DNA of 64,000 nucleotides from Streptomyces dangxiongensis (lineage in GTDB: Bacteria; Actinomycetota; Actinomycetes; Streptomycetales; Streptomycetaceae): NCBI RefSeq assembly GCF_003675325.1, contig NZ_CP033072.1:1-64000 (forward strand). The letters are read 5' to 3'. This document shows positions 50,322 through 59,768 of this stretch, piece by piece. Made by a program: the position numbers and the translations under genes. The first letter of the stretch is position 1; every line of letters begins with the position of its first letter. The notes under the pieces are model-generated. The model did no database searches. It saw nothing but the letters and a program-made list of their open reading frames with translations, and had not been told where the DNA came from.

Positions 50322-50872
50322 TGCTGTCACCTTCCCGTTTCGGTCGACGCCTTCTCCCACCGAGCGAGGAGCACGAGGCTCTGCGCACACGGGCCGCTGC
50401 ATTGCCGAACCATGGGAAGTGCAATCCCATATGCAATTGCATGGGGTGGGGTGCGAGGATCGTAGCCGCTCCGACGGGCTGCGCGGTGTCCCCCGAAAGT
50501 GGTCTTCAGGCGTGCGCTTGTCACCCGCGTGGGCAGGTGGCCACGCTCAACCGGGCAGGCTCGCCTGGCGCCTTGGCCCGTGCAGGCAGGAGGGGCTGTC
50601 ATCGGAGCAGTGGGCAGCGTGGTGCGCGTTTCTGCCGGCCCAGCGACGCGGTAGGTCCGTTCGAGGGGCGGCGTGGTTGCCCCTTCGCGGGGCGAACGCC
50701 CTCGTGCAGAGGTGCTGCCCGTGCTCGTGCGCGGCCGACGGCGAGAGAAGGGCATCTTCGAGGGCGAACCGAGGGGTGCTTCGCACGGCCTCGACACTCG
50801 CGGCAAGCACTGCCATCGGGGCTTGACCTGCGCAGAGGCGAGCGGCGGGCGCTGGCCGCACAGCAGCCGGGT
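50322..50872. other. Intergenic region without a supported gene
   Basis: About 550 bp. Frames are open on both strands, but none shows a family motif or good start site. The promoter of the DUF397-XRE pair should lie at its left end. Confidence 0.4.
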
Positions 50873-51520
50873 TCAGGCGTGTTCGACGGTGAGCACCGTG
50901 TCGGCTCCCCTGGCCACGCGGCGCACCGTTTCTCCGGGCTGGAGTGCCTTGACGGCGAGTTGGTAACCGTCGGATCCGTCGTCACAGGAGGTGAGTCCAC
51001 CGAGTCGGGTGCGGAAGACAACGGGTTCACCCTGGGCTGCGACGGTGTATCCGCGTCTGCGATACCAGCGCATGACCGGGAAGGCACCGATACGGACCTT
51101 GGCGAGAGCCAGGCGGGTCCCGTCAGCGCGTGCGGCGTGCTCGGTTTCCTCCAGCAGAGCCGTACCGATGCCGTGGTGGCGGTAAGGCTCTGCGACGGCG
51201 AGAAGCTCGATCTCGGTGAGTGAGTGGATCAGGCCGTTGCGCTGAGCCGGCGGATGTGCGCGCAGCCAGCGTATGGGCGGAGTGGCATACAGCATCCCCG
51301 CGATGGTTTCCCCGACCCTGGCGATGCGGCACTGTCCTTGACCGTAGGGCAGCGGGACACAGCCACCGTGCTCGTCGATGGCCGCGGCCAAGACCGCGGG
51401 CACCGCTGCACTGTCGAGGTGACTGCCGAGAGCAAGAGCCCCGAGGGCTGCTGCCGCATGTCCGTCTCCTCGCACAGCAAGGGCGATCGAGGCGGAGCCC
51501 CCACAGGCCTGTCCGGTCAT
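50873..51520 (-). CDS. GNAT-family N-acetyltransferase
   Basis: Intact 215-aa protein. Acetyl-CoA site: LTEIELLAVAEPYRHHGIGT followed by ALLEETEHAARADG, with the R-x-x-G-I-G-T loop; then VRIGAFPVMRWYRRRGYTV, the usual GNAT C-terminal strand-helix. The N-terminal part (ALGSHLDSAAVPAVLAAAID) is helical and not assigned. Substrate unknown. ATG 51520 is the only good start. Single gene. Confidence 0.75.
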   Translation of the reverse strand: MTGQACGGSASIALAVRGDGHAAAALGALALGSHLDSAAVPAVLAAAIDEHGGCVPLPYGQGQCRIARVGETIAGMLYATPPIRWLRAHPPAQRNGLIHSLTEIELLAVAEPYRHHGIGTALLEETEHAARADGTRLALAKVRIGAFPVMRWYRRRGYTVAAQGEPVVFRTRLGGLTSCDDGSDGYQLAVKALQPGETVRRVARGADTVLTVEHA

Positions 51521-51696
51521 GACCGCACCTTACGACAGGCTGGCCGAGGCCCTCGTCGAAGCGAAGACAGATACGCCCATGCTGCGCACTGGGCTGAGAG
51601 CGCACCGTGCACGCGCCTGCGTGCCCGGCCTTCGCACAACACTCGGGGGGTCGGCCGGGTGGCCGGGAGCGGTTCAGGCCGGCGGCTGAGCGCCGG

Positions 51697-52425
51697 TCAT
51701 CGGGAGGCTGGAGGCTGCCAGGTACGGACCTCGAGGTGGAGAATACGGGCATCGGGCTGGATGCGACCGGTTTCGGTGAGCCACTGGTGGACGGCGGCGG
51801 TGACGTCACCGCCCGCGGCGTCGACCCGGCGGGCGAAATCGGCTGCGTCGAACCCGCGGGTCCGGGCGGAGCCGTAGGAGCGTTCTTCGGTGTGGTCGGC
51901 GCGTTGGATCACATCCCGGCGGATCCCTGGTGAGTCGGTGCGGCTGCCGGAGGGGTGCAGGTAGCCGGTCCTGGCCAGGCGGACGGTGAACGCCAGGCGC
52001 AGACCGCGGCGGGCGGCTTCGGCGATCAGGGGCCGCAGGCGGGCGGAGCCGGAAGCGATGGCCTGGGCACCGACGCGCCCGGTGCCGGTGCCGGTAGGGG
52101 TGATCAGGACGGCTTTGCCGCGCACGCGGGCTCGGGCGCCGGAGGCGGTGGTGCGGCGCGTGATGTGACGGGTTGCGATGGCGCGGAGTTCGGGCAGGTC
52201 GGTGATGCCGCCGGCCTCGACAGCGGTGAGGACCTCGCGCAGGGCGGGGACGAAGGCCGCTCCCTTGTTCCTGGTGTAGAACTGCGACACCAAAGAGGGG
52301 TCCCGGTCGATGATGCGGGCGATGTCGCGTTTGGTGTACCCGGCCTGTTGGAGCCGGTCGGCCAGGCGGGCCGCCTCGTTCAAGGCTGTGCGGCCGGTGG
52401 CCTGGCGTCGGCGTCGGGGCGGCAT
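51697..52425 (-). CDS. HTH protein of an uncharacterised element operon
   Basis: Intact 242-aa protein. A basic N-terminus (MPPRRRRQATG) and a helix-turn-helix (QAGYTKRDIARIIDRDPSLV, SQFYTRNKG) are followed by a beta-rich region (ARVRGKAVLITPTGTGTGRV, RGLRLAFTVRLARTGYLHP) and a helical C-terminus. The HTH-first layout weakly recalls telomere-associated (Tpg-like) proteins of Streptomyces, but I cannot assign it. The ATG overlaps the upstream stop (TGATG). Third gene of the operon 55142-51697. Confidence 0.5.
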   Translation of the reverse strand: MPPRRRRQATGRTALNEAARLADRLQQAGYTKRDIARIIDRDPSLVSQFYTRNKGAAFVPALREVLTAVEAGGITDLPELRAIATRHITRRTTASGARARVRGKAVLITPTGTGTGRVGAQAIASGSARLRPLIAEAARRGLRLAFTVRLARTGYLHPSGSRTDSPGIRRDVIQRADHTEERSYGSARTRGFDAADFARRVDAAGGDVTAAVHQWLTETGRIQPDARILHLEVRTWQPPASR

Positions 52426-54519
52426 CAGGACTCCTGGTTCGTGGTGAGGGCGGTACGTCCGGCGTCCCGCAGGCTGAGGAGCTCCTCCTCGCTGGTGGGG
52501 GCAGCCAGGGGGCCGGTGAGGTGGCCGCGCAGGAGGTAGTCGCCGGGCTGGTGGTGGTAGGGCCAGTCCTGGGCCTCGGTGAGGTAGAGGGCGTCGGTGC
52601 GGAAGGCGATGACGCTGCCGGGCGGGGTGTGCAGGGCACCCGCGTAGGCGTTGTCGTCGCGGTGGCGCTGGGTGAGCAGGGCGGCCCGGGCGCCGGACCA
52701 GATCGCGGCGGCCCATTCGGGATGGGCGTTGGGGTCGCGGCTGAACCCGGTGGGCTTCTGCCAGGTGATGCGTTCGTCGTCGAAGGCGATGATTTCGGCG
52801 TCCGCGGGGACGTCGCGTTCGGCGGTGCGGGGGGTGGTGCCGGTGACCATGCGGGGGCTGGGCGAAGGCGCCGATGCCGTACAGCAGGATGGAGCGCACC
52901 GCGCGGGAGGCGAGGTGAGCTGCGCGGGCCTGCTGGGCATCCCCCTGGAAGTGGGCCTGGGCGGAGAGGTTCGCCCAGGTCTCCTTGAGTTTCCTGGCCC
53001 AGTCGTCGAGGGGCTTGCCGTCGTCCCACAGGATGCCGTCCAGGATCTCGATCTTCCACGGCTGGATGGGGTTGGTCAGGGCGGTGTGGATCTCGGGGCC
53101 GCCTGCCCAGGTGGTGAAGGTGGTTCCGGGCTGGGCGGGGTAGTGCCACGCGCGGTCGCCGGGAGCGGGCGCCGGCAGCAGGCCGACGTGGTTCCAGGTG
53201 GTGGGGACGGTCACGCGGACCTGCCAGTGCCCGCACCGTACAGGGCCCGCATCTGTTCCTTCTCACTCCACGCGGCGAAGGTGGTAGCGGTGATGCGGCG
53301 TGGGGTTCCGACGGGGGATTTCCATGTGTGTTTGGCGTAGGCGAAGGTGCGGTCGTACTCGACGAGCCGGGGCAGCTGCTCGGGGACGCGGGGTGGGGTG
53401 ATCAGTTCGTTGCGGCCCTGACCTGCGGTGGCGTGCAGCAGGCCGCGGAGCTCCTCGGACAGGACGGGGAAGCCGTCGGCGTACTGGCCGCGGGTGGGGA
53501 TGGTGCGCGTCCACAGGTCGCGGCCGGTCTGGAGGGGAGCCCATGATGACGGCGTCGCTCCAGTGGCGGCGCAGGGCCTGCCACAGCAGGACGAAGGCGT
53601 CGCGGATGACGGCGGGGTCGTCGCCGTCGGTGTCGAACCACTCCCCCACCGAGCGGATCTCGACATGCTGGTCATTGTTCTCGCGCTGGTAGCGGCCGAC
53701 GGGGTTACGGGCGTGGACGAAGTGCCCGGCCATCCGGTCTTTGCCGCGGCCGGTGTCGGTACGCCAGCCTGGGGCCGGTGCGTTGAGCCAGGCGGCGACG
53801 GCGTCACGGAGGTAGGGGTAGCGGTCGGCTTCGCGGTGCCAGGGATCACCGGCGGTGACGTAGATCCGCTCCACACCCTCAGGGACGGCGTGGAAGACGG
53901 CGGTGAGGAGGTCCGCGGCCGTGGCGGCGCCGAGGTCGAGGTGGTGGGTCTGCTGGCGGTGGACCAGGACGCCGGTGGTGGTGTCGAGGAAGACGGTGGA
54001 ACGGGCCTGCTGGGTGAAGTTGGGCCGGGTGGAGGCCAGGCCCGGTGTGTGGGTGAACCAGGCATCGCCGGTGGTGTCTTTGGGGATCGACGGAAGGCTG
54101 CGTGCTGTGGAAGCCGGCGGCGGTGAAGTCGGGTTGACGGGTTCGACAGGGTCTGGTGCGGTGGTGAGCCGCGGGAGGGCGGTGCTCGCCGCAGTGGCGA
54201 TCGCCGCCTGCGGCTTGGCAGTCTCGTCAACGGGCCCGGCGGCGAGTGTTTCGGGGGCGGGGCCCTGGGGCTGTGGCTTGTCGGCTGTGACGGCGAGGCT
54301 GTCGGGTGCCAGGGCGGGGGCGACTGCGACGACGTCGGTCACGCTCAGTCCGGCGGCCGGGGCGATCCGCTCCGCCTTTGCCTTGCCGTAGGAAGCCAGC
54401 TGAGTGATGCGCTTGTCCCGGTCAGCCTCCAGCTTCGACAGTTCCGCTCGGGCTTTCTTGATCGCGTCCCGCACGGTGCGCAGTTCGGAGAGCGCGGCGT
54501 TGTAGCTCTGTGCGTCCAT
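52425..54519 (-). CDS. Large conserved actinobacterial protein of unknown function, frameshifted
   Basis: Read as one protein of about 697 aa. N-terminal coiled coil (RTVRDAIKKARAELSKLEAD); Ala/Pro-rich linker to about residue 140; first domain STVFLDTTTGVLVHRQQTHH, GVERIYVTAGDPWHREADRY, ERNELITPPR-like region (GQGRNELITPPRVPEQLPRL); then, after a shift near 53225 that gives HWQVRVTVPTTWNHVGLLPA, a second domain (EILDGILWDDGKPLDDWARK, IAFDDERITWQKPTGFSRDP, GSVIAFRTDALYLTEAQDWP). Other shifts: a G run at 53534-53537 and near 52855. The DTTTGVL strand hints at an RNase H-like fold (speculative). Neighbours on both sides encode HTH proteins. Confidence 0.5.
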
Positions 54520-54536
54520 CGGGCGTCCTTGTTCGG

Positions 54537-55142
54537 TCAGCCTGCGGTATGCGTGGTGACGTAGGCGACTGCTCCGCCCGAGTGGGAGGCGAGCCGGGTG
54601 CCCAGCAGCAGCTTGGCGAGCCGGCGGTCGCCGTCCGGGCCGGAGGTGATCACGGTTTTCGGGGTGGCCAGGTCAGTGACGTAGCCGGCCAGTCGGGCGT
54701 CGGGAAAAGCATGACGGCCCTTGGTGTTCTTCTCCCATCGCTCCAAGCCTGTAAGGACGGCAACGACGTAGCCGGACAGCGTCACCGGCAGCACTCCCCC
54801 GGCTGCGACGCTCGCGGCGTCGCATCGCCACCAGCCGCGCAGTGCTTTGAGCAGGTCCTCGGGGGTAAGGGATGAAGCGAATCCGAGCCAGTCGCGACCG
54901 GGCTCGTGTGCTGGCTGGGCTGTATCGACCCTCAGCACAGCAACTTCCGGGGCTTCCAGTTGATGCAGCGGGGCATGACTGCGCTCCCGCAGAGCCTGGA
55001 CGGTTTCGAGCGGAATCATCACGCGTACGCCACGGCGCGACAGGCCCGGCAGCAGTCCTGCCTGTACGAGGCGTCGCAGGGTGGTGATTGCGCAGCCGAT
55101 TTCTTCCGCGGCCTGCCCGGTGGTCAGCAGCATCTCACCCAC
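54537..55142 (-). CDS. MerR/excisionase-type HTH protein, first gene of the element operon
   Basis: Intact protein of about 200 aa. The N-terminus LLTTGQAAEEIGCAITTLRR is a MerR/excisionase winged-helix, followed by VQAGLLPGLSRRGVRVMIPL and ETVQALRER. The C-terminal part (LGFASSLTPEDLLKALRGWW, RHAFPDARLAGYVTDLATPK) is a conserved unknown domain. It starts at ATG 55142 or 55133. It ends 18 bp before the large unknown gene. The three genes read as an element control and replication or transposition module (inference). Confidence 0.6.
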   Translation of the reverse strand: MGEMLLTTGQAAEEIGCAITTLRRLVQAGLLPGLSRRGVRVMIPLETVQALRERSHAPLHQLEAPEVAVLRVDTAQPAHEPGRDWLGFASSLTPEDLLKALRGWWRCDAASVAAGGVLPVTLSGYVVAVLTGLERWEKNTKGRHAFPDARLAGYVTDLATPKTVITSGPDGDRRLAKLLLGTRLASHSGGAVAYVTTHTAG

Positions 55143-55279
55143 CCTTCATGCGTACTCTGATAACTGAGTTGGCATATGCAAAATAGCGGCGTAGCGGATC
55201 GAGGTCAAACGCTTCTTGGTGAGCCGCCGCGAGCACTGCTGGCGCGGACGGCGTGTGCTGAGCGAGCGAGTAGGCCTCG

Positions 55280-55552
55280 CTAGGTCGTGTCGGGGTCGAT
55301 CAGACGTTCGGCGATCGTTAGGTCGGCGCCCAGTCCTCTTAAGGGCAGAGCATCCACGAAGTCGCCGAACTCGCTGCGTGTGTAGGTGATGTAGCTGCAG
55401 AGGCGAAACACGAAGTCGATCCGGCTGCCAGTGGTAGAGCAGTTGCTCCAGCAGCTCCGGGACAGCAGCGAGGGCAGAGACGCCGGAGCGGAAAAGCGTG
55501 GAGAGAAGGGGTGTTCTCCTTGGCGTAGTGCAACGCCGGTCACTGTACGCAC
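55280..55552 (-). CDS. Small hypothetical protein, frameshifted, low support
   Basis: Two blocks look protein-like: SGVSALAAVPELLEQLLYHW and, after a shift near 55425, FVFRLCSYITYTRSEFGDFV followed by DALPLRGLGADLTIAERL to a stop at 55280. No family recognised. It could be the tail of a larger broken gene. It ends about 140 bp from the HTH gene start. Confidence 0.35.
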   Translation of the reverse strand: MRTVTGVALRQGEHPFSPRFSAPASLPSLLSRSCWSNCSTTGSRIDFVFRLCSYITYTRSEFGDFVDALPLRGLGADLTIAERLIDPDTT

Positions 55553-55688
55553 GTCCGGTACAGCTCAAGATTCGAGGGCTCGGCTGCAGTCCATGGACTC
55601 GCCTCCGTCGTCCCGCTCAGTCGCTCTAGCCCCTAGTATGACGCTGGTCGCGCCAGTGGGGGCTGGTGCATCGACCAGGGAGTTGAGG

Positions 55689-56912
55689 ATGGTGGCCATC
55701 GGTCTGTACTACCCCTACGTTCACTTCCGTGACCCGGCTTGGATCAAGGCTGCAGCGCTGTACATGCCGCGGCTCGCCCGTGTCGTTCCCCGCGGTTTCC
55801 GGGTGTCTGATCCCAGCGAGGTCCAGGCGCTTCAAGATGGCTTGGGTTTTGTAGAGAACTTCGACCCCGCTGACGCTGTCGAAGCCGCGTCTGCACACTT
55901 GCTTGCCACAGTGAACGCTCACGGGGATGAACTGGCGGGCGCCTTTGGCGTCGGACCGTACCGGGCTGGTGGGGTGAACGCCGAGCCTTCACCTCCCGGG
56001 TTCTCAGCGCACCTTACCCACTCTGGTAACAGCAGGCAGTTTGGCGGCCAGGGTCTTGCCGGCCTTTACCCCGGCGAGATGACGGCTTCCCTGCGCCAGG
56101 CCTTGGGGGACAGCGGTCTGGCCGTGCCGGCGATCCGTAACTCTGTAAGCGGGCAGTCCGGCACAGAATGGATCGGATTGGATCCGGCTGTGGCGTGGGT
56201 GTACAAGTGCGCTCTGACGGCCGAAGTCGCACGACGTACGGCCTTCATCCCGCTGACGGACCAAGTGGCCGCACACACTGCAGCGGGCCAGTGGGACGCT
56301 GATCGCATGGCGGCAGTTCTGCTGGGTGGGCCCTTGGGCTCTACCGAGATGCTTGATCTGACCAGTCGAGTCGGGGTTCTGTCCTTGCAGTACGTGCTGC
56401 CCGCCCGGCTGGCCACGGTGCCCGTGGACAAGATCGTGGAGCTGCGCACGAAGTATCAGTCGGAGTTCGTCGCCTACAGCGATGCGGTCCGGCAGACCGC
56501 GCAGAAGCTGCAGGAGAACGTGGGTGACATCCCCAGCCGACAGGCGCTGGAACTGTATCTGCGGCAAGCAGTACACCACGACTTCGAGACGAAGGTTGAC
56601 GATCTACGCAAGGTGATGAACGGCATCGGCCTGCAGACCATCACCACGGCGATCAGCGCCAAGTTCGAAATGCCCAGCTCAGTTGCCCTGTTCAGTACAG
56701 CCGGCGCTCTCGCCAGCAGCATGATGGGCACCATGGCCGGGGCAGCCGGAACGACCGCCGTAGCCGCCTTCGGCCTCGTCACCGGCGCACGACGACAATC
56801 AGACCAGGCTGCGGCAGCCAATCCAACCGGCTTTCTGCTGCGCGTCGAACGCGGCCTGAAACCGACCACCTTGTGGCGGCGGATCCGGCACAGCTGTGGA
56901 GCCAGCCTCTGA
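55689..56912 (+). CDS. DUF6236-family protein
   Basis: Intact 407-aa protein. The N-terminus ATG 55689 (GGAG at 55679-55682) gives VAIGLYYPYVHFRDPAWIKA, AALYMPRLARVVPRGFRVSD, which is the DUF6236 hallmark. The middle is mixed helix and loop (LTAEVARRTAFIPLTDQVAA), then a long helix (VDKIVELRTKYQSEFVAYSD) and a Gly/Ala-rich hydrophobic patch (FSTAGALASSMMGTMAGAAG). DUF6236 proteins are widespread in actinobacteria and often lie near defence or mobile genes; function unknown. Here it lies just outside the transposition operon and may be cargo. Confidence 0.65.
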   Translation: MVAIGLYYPYVHFRDPAWIKAAALYMPRLARVVPRGFRVSDPSEVQALQDGLGFVENFDPADAVEAASAHLLATVNAHGDELAGAFGVGPYRAGGVNAEPSPPGFSAHLTHSGNSRQFGGQGLAGLYPGEMTASLRQALGDSGLAVPAIRNSVSGQSGTEWIGLDPAVAWVYKCALTAEVARRTAFIPLTDQVAAHTAAGQWDADRMAAVLLGGPLGSTEMLDLTSRVGVLSLQYVLPARLATVPVDKIVELRTKYQSEFVAYSDAVRQTAQKLQENVGDIPSRQALELYLRQAVHHDFETKVDDLRKVMNGIGLQTITTAISAKFEMPSSVALFSTAGALASSMMGTMAGAAGTTAVAAFGLVTGARRQSDQAAAANPTGFLLRVERGLKPTTLWRRIRHSCGASL

Positions 56913-57011
56913 TGCCACCACGCTCTGGCTGGGCCGGCTTCCCGCACAGGACGCACGGGGTCCTCTTGAGGTAAGGCCTCCGATGGGGAGGCTACTACTC
57001 ACACGCTTCTC

Positions 57012-58157
57012 TCAGGACCGTTGGCGTGCACGGCGGGCGCGGGCTGCAATGAGGTGGCAGGTTTCGGTGGCATGGGCGATGTCGTTTCTGTCCCAGGACC
57101 CCAGCCGGAACGGCCTGTCCGCGCCCGACAGGTGGGCGGGCAGATCATGGCGGATGTATGCCTGCAGGTCGGTGTGAATGCAGGCGGCGTCCAGAAGGAG
57201 GCGCGCCCAGTTTGGCAGTTCGGTGGGGAGGTCCGCTCGTGGGTGTTCTGGGGTGGCAGTGGTGAGCTGGGACAGCTGGTCGGTGCCATAGCCGGCCAGG
57301 GCTCGGATCGCGACGGCTGCGGCGTGTATGGGGTGGGCGATGCGGGTGTGGATGCGCTGAGCCACGATCTCGTGGTGGGGGCCGCTGGGGGTGTCTGGGT
57401 GGGTGTGTGCTGGCAGAGCAATGGCAGGCGGCCGGCTGTCGGTGGCATGGAGCCGGGTGGGCGTGCCGCGGGAGCTGGTGGTGATTTCGTCGGGCGTTCC
57501 GGCGGGGTGTCGGGGGCGTGGGGGCAGCTCGTACCAGGGTTCGTCGTGAGGGCCGGGAAATGGGGCGCTGTGCCACCAGGGGTAGCTGGCGGGAGGCCGA
57601 GATGAGGTGTCTTGGTTCAGGTGCTGGCGGGCATCTTCGAGGGTGTCGATCTGGTGGTGGGCGACGGTGTTGAGGATGGTGGCCAGGGCAGCCGATGTTG
57701 GACCGCTGACGACGAGCGTGAGGCGGATGCGGGTGAGTTCGCGCAGGGCCATGAGGTGCTCGAGGTGGCGGCCGGTGATGCGGTGGGCGCGGCAGATGAC
57801 GTAGTGGCTGATGTTGAGGGCTTGGGTCCACGCGGCCGCAATGCGCCAGGACTCGTCGGCGTTGCCGGTCCACCAGGGCGGGTCGATGTGTGGGGGCGGG
57901 AGATGTTTGCCGAGCGCGCGGATCAGGTCGTGGGCGAGGTAGGCGGGCGCGGTGGCCAGGGGTGTGGGGTGGACGGCAATGCGGCCGAGCCCAGGTTGGT
58001 GGGCGGCGAGTGCGGTGGTGGTGTAGGGGGGCTGGTCGTGGGTGTCGGTGATCAACGTGATGGGCGGCAGGCCGGAGTCGGTGTGGTCCGGGGACCAACT
58101 GGGGGTCCACTTTTGGAGGGTGTCGTCGGGTGCAGCGCTGTGGGGCGTTGAGGTCAT
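57012..58157 (-). CDS. Degenerate AAA+-like partner of the transposition operon
   Basis: Intact 381-aa protein, last gene of the operon, overlapping the second ATPase gene by ATGA. Its middle (HYVICRAHRITGRHLEHLMA, LRELTRIRLTLVVSGPTSAA) lines up with the Walker B and sensor region of the neighbouring ATPase (RLLAVDEAHQLSTSCIEYLR, VTILLLASRPRLKALR), but the Asp-Glu pair is replaced by Cys-Arg and no GKT/S Walker A is present. The C-terminal half (RIAHPIHAAAVAIRALAGYG) is unassigned. I read it as an ATPase-dead paralogue that may serve as an adaptor or target selector. It is not a recognisable TniQ. Confidence 0.5.
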   Translation of the reverse strand: MTSTPHSAAPDDTLQKWTPSWSPDHTDSGLPPITLITDTHDQPPYTTTALAAHQPGLGRIAVHPTPLATAPAYLAHDLIRALGKHLPPPHIDPPWWTGNADESWRIAAAWTQALNISHYVICRAHRITGRHLEHLMALRELTRIRLTLVVSGPTSAALATILNTVAHHQIDTLEDARQHLNQDTSSRPPASYPWWHSAPFPGPHDEPWYELPPRPRHPAGTPDEITTSSRGTPTRLHATDSRPPAIALPAHTHPDTPSGPHHEIVAQRIHTRIAHPIHAAAVAIRALAGYGTDQLSQLTTATPEHPRADLPTELPNWARLLLDAACIHTDLQAYIRHDLPAHLSGADRPFRLGSWDRNDIAHATETCHLIAARARRARQRS

Positions 58158-58921
58158 GTTGTGAGGGCCAGTCGGTGGTGCAGACGGCGCAGGAGGGCGT
58201 CCGGGTCGGGTGGGTGGTCGGGGTGGCGGCGCCGGTGGGCTTGGAGCTGATGAGTCAGGGCGGCCCAGCGGCGAAGATTGCCGTGCGCCCACATCTCGTC
58301 CAGGTGGGTGAGGGTGCGGTTTGGCGTGTTGTGCCACAGCGGGTGGAAGGCGGGCAGGACGGTGAGGACTTCATCTGGGTCGAGGGGTTCCATGTGGTGC
58401 CAGGTAGTGACGCGGCTGAGCAGGGTGGGTTGTGAGCGCAGGGCTTTGAGGCGGGGACGGCTGGCCAGGAGCAGGATGGTGACCTGCGGGGTGGGGTCGT
58501 CATGGAGGTAGCGCAGGTATTCGATGCAGGAGGTGGACAGTTGGTGGGCTTCGTCCACGGCGAGGAGGCGGGGCGTGTGTGCGAGGGCGTGGCGCAGGTA
58601 GTCGTCGCAGATGCCGGCGTCCTGGGGCGGGTCGCCGGGCAGGTTGAGGGCGTGGTGGAGGCTGTGACGGAGGTCGTCGGGGCGTGCCTGGGGGCGTTGC
58701 AGTAACCGCAGTGCGGGCAGGGTGGGGCGTTGCTCGCACAGGGTGTGCAGAGTGAAGGTCTTGCCGACGCCGGGGTCGGCGGTCAGGCACATCATGCTCT
58801 GCTCGCGCAGTACCTTGTCGAGGGCGTGGGCGGCGGCCCGCACGGCCTGGGTGGTGACAGTGCGGGCGTCGGGCAGGCTGAGGTAGTGAGGAGCCGGTGC
58901 GGTGGGTTGTGTACTGGTCAT
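58154..58921 (-). CDS. AAA+ ATPase, TniB/TnsC-like (second copy)
   Basis: Intact 255-aa ATPase. Walker A CLTADPGVGKTFTLHTLCEQ, Walker B RLLAVDEAHQLSTSCIEYL, sensor region VTILLLASRPRLKALRSQ. In Tn7/Tn5053-type elements this protein forms filaments on DNA and activates the transposase. The start overlaps the previous gene by ATGA (58918-58921), and the end overlaps the next by ATGA. It is a paralogue of the gene at 58918-59757, so the operon holds two active ATPases. Confidence 0.75.
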   Translation of the reverse strand: MTSTQPTAPAPHYLSLPDARTVTTQAVRAAAHALDKVLREQSMMCLTADPGVGKTFTLHTLCEQRPTLPALRLLQRPQARPDDLRHSLHHALNLPGDPPQDAGICDDYLRHALAHTPRLLAVDEAHQLSTSCIEYLRYLHDDPTPQVTILLLASRPRLKALRSQPTLLSRVTTWHHMEPLDPDEVLTVLPAFHPLWHNTPNRTLTHLDEMWAHGNLRRWAALTHQLQAHRRRHPDHPPDPDALLRRLHHRLALTT

Positions 58922-59757
58922 CCGGCGTCCTGCTGGGGGCGGCGGGCGCGGCGGCGGTGGGGCAGGGCCCGGCGGATCGCCCAGCGGGCGATGGATTCGT
59001 CGACCTTCTCCAGGCCGCGGCGCTTCATGCCTTCGAGGACGTGATAGGTGATCTTGGACCAGACGCGGAAGGTGCCGCCGGCGCCTTCTTCGTAGACGTA
59101 GTCGATGAGTTCGGGTGATGCGCTGGCCCAGACGGGGTGGAAAAGGGGAATGTTCTTCTGGACCTCGTCGGCCTCCATGGGTGCGAATTCCTGCCAGATG
59201 TAGATGCGGGAGGCGAGGGAGGGTTCGCTGTAGAGGGTCTTGTAGGCTTCTTCGCCGCCGACGAAGAGGACGGCGGGGCGGTTCTTGCCCTGGCCGGTGT
59301 CCCACAGGTGGCGGACGAACTCGAAGCATTCGCGGCTGAACTGCTGGGCTTCGTCGCAGACGAGGACGTAGGGCTTGCGGGCGAGGGTTCGCTTGAGCAG
59401 GCGGTCGAACTCGCTGGGGTGGGAGGGGGGTTCGCCTTCGAGGCGGAGTTCGGTGAACAGTTCCTGGCGGATGTCGCGGGGGGTGGGGCGGGAGCGGAAC
59501 TGCAGGAGCAGGACGCGTTCGGCGGAGATTTCCTTGAGTGCGGCCAGGACGGAGAAGGTTTTGCCGAGGCCGGCGTCGCCGTAGATGCAGGACATGGCGC
59601 GGGCTTCGATGGTGTCGGCGATGTTCTCGCTGGCTTCAAGAAGGGCTTCGGTGGCCACGATGCGGGCGTCGGCGAGGTTGAGGTAGAAGTCGGGTTCGCC
59701 GACGACGTCGTCCCGGTCGGGGCGGGGTGTCGTCTGCGTGGTGTCGGTGCCGGTCAT
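58918..59757 (-). CDS. AAA+ ATPase, TniB/TnsC-like (first copy)
   Basis: Intact ATPase of about 279 aa. Walker A CIYGDAGLGKTFSVLAALKE, Walker B KPYVLVCDEAQQFSRECFEF, sensor FVGGEEAYKTLYSEPSLASR, arginine-finger region RIYIWQEFAPMEADEVQ. ATG 59757 is preferred. The upstream frame is open all the way into the transposase, so in this assembly the two could be read as one chain, but an independent start is more likely. Role: DNA-binding regulator of the DDE transposase (family knowledge). Confidence 0.8.
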   Translation of the reverse strand: MTGTDTTQTTPRPDRDDVVGEPDFYLNLADARIVATEALLEASENIADTIEARAMSCIYGDAGLGKTFSVLAALKEISAERVLLLQFRSRPTPRDIRQELFTELRLEGEPPSHPSEFDRLLKRTLARKPYVLVCDEAQQFSRECFEFVRHLWDTGQGKNRPAVLFVGGEEAYKTLYSEPSLASRIYIWQEFAPMEADEVQKNIPLFHPVWASASPELIDYVYEEGAGGTFRVWSKITYHVLEGMKRRGLEKVDESIARWAIRRALPHRRRARRPQQDAG

Positions 59758-59768
59758 GTGGGTGTCCT

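Noticed and set aside
52425..54519. Calling the large protein the Streptomyces telomere-associated protein Tap
   Set aside because: It lacks the XRE N-terminus and polymerase-like regions I recall for Tap; only the general accessory context is similar.
57012..58157. Naming this gene tniQ because of its position in the operon
   Set aside because: No TniQ zinc-finger motifs are visible, and its core aligns better with the neighbouring ATPase.
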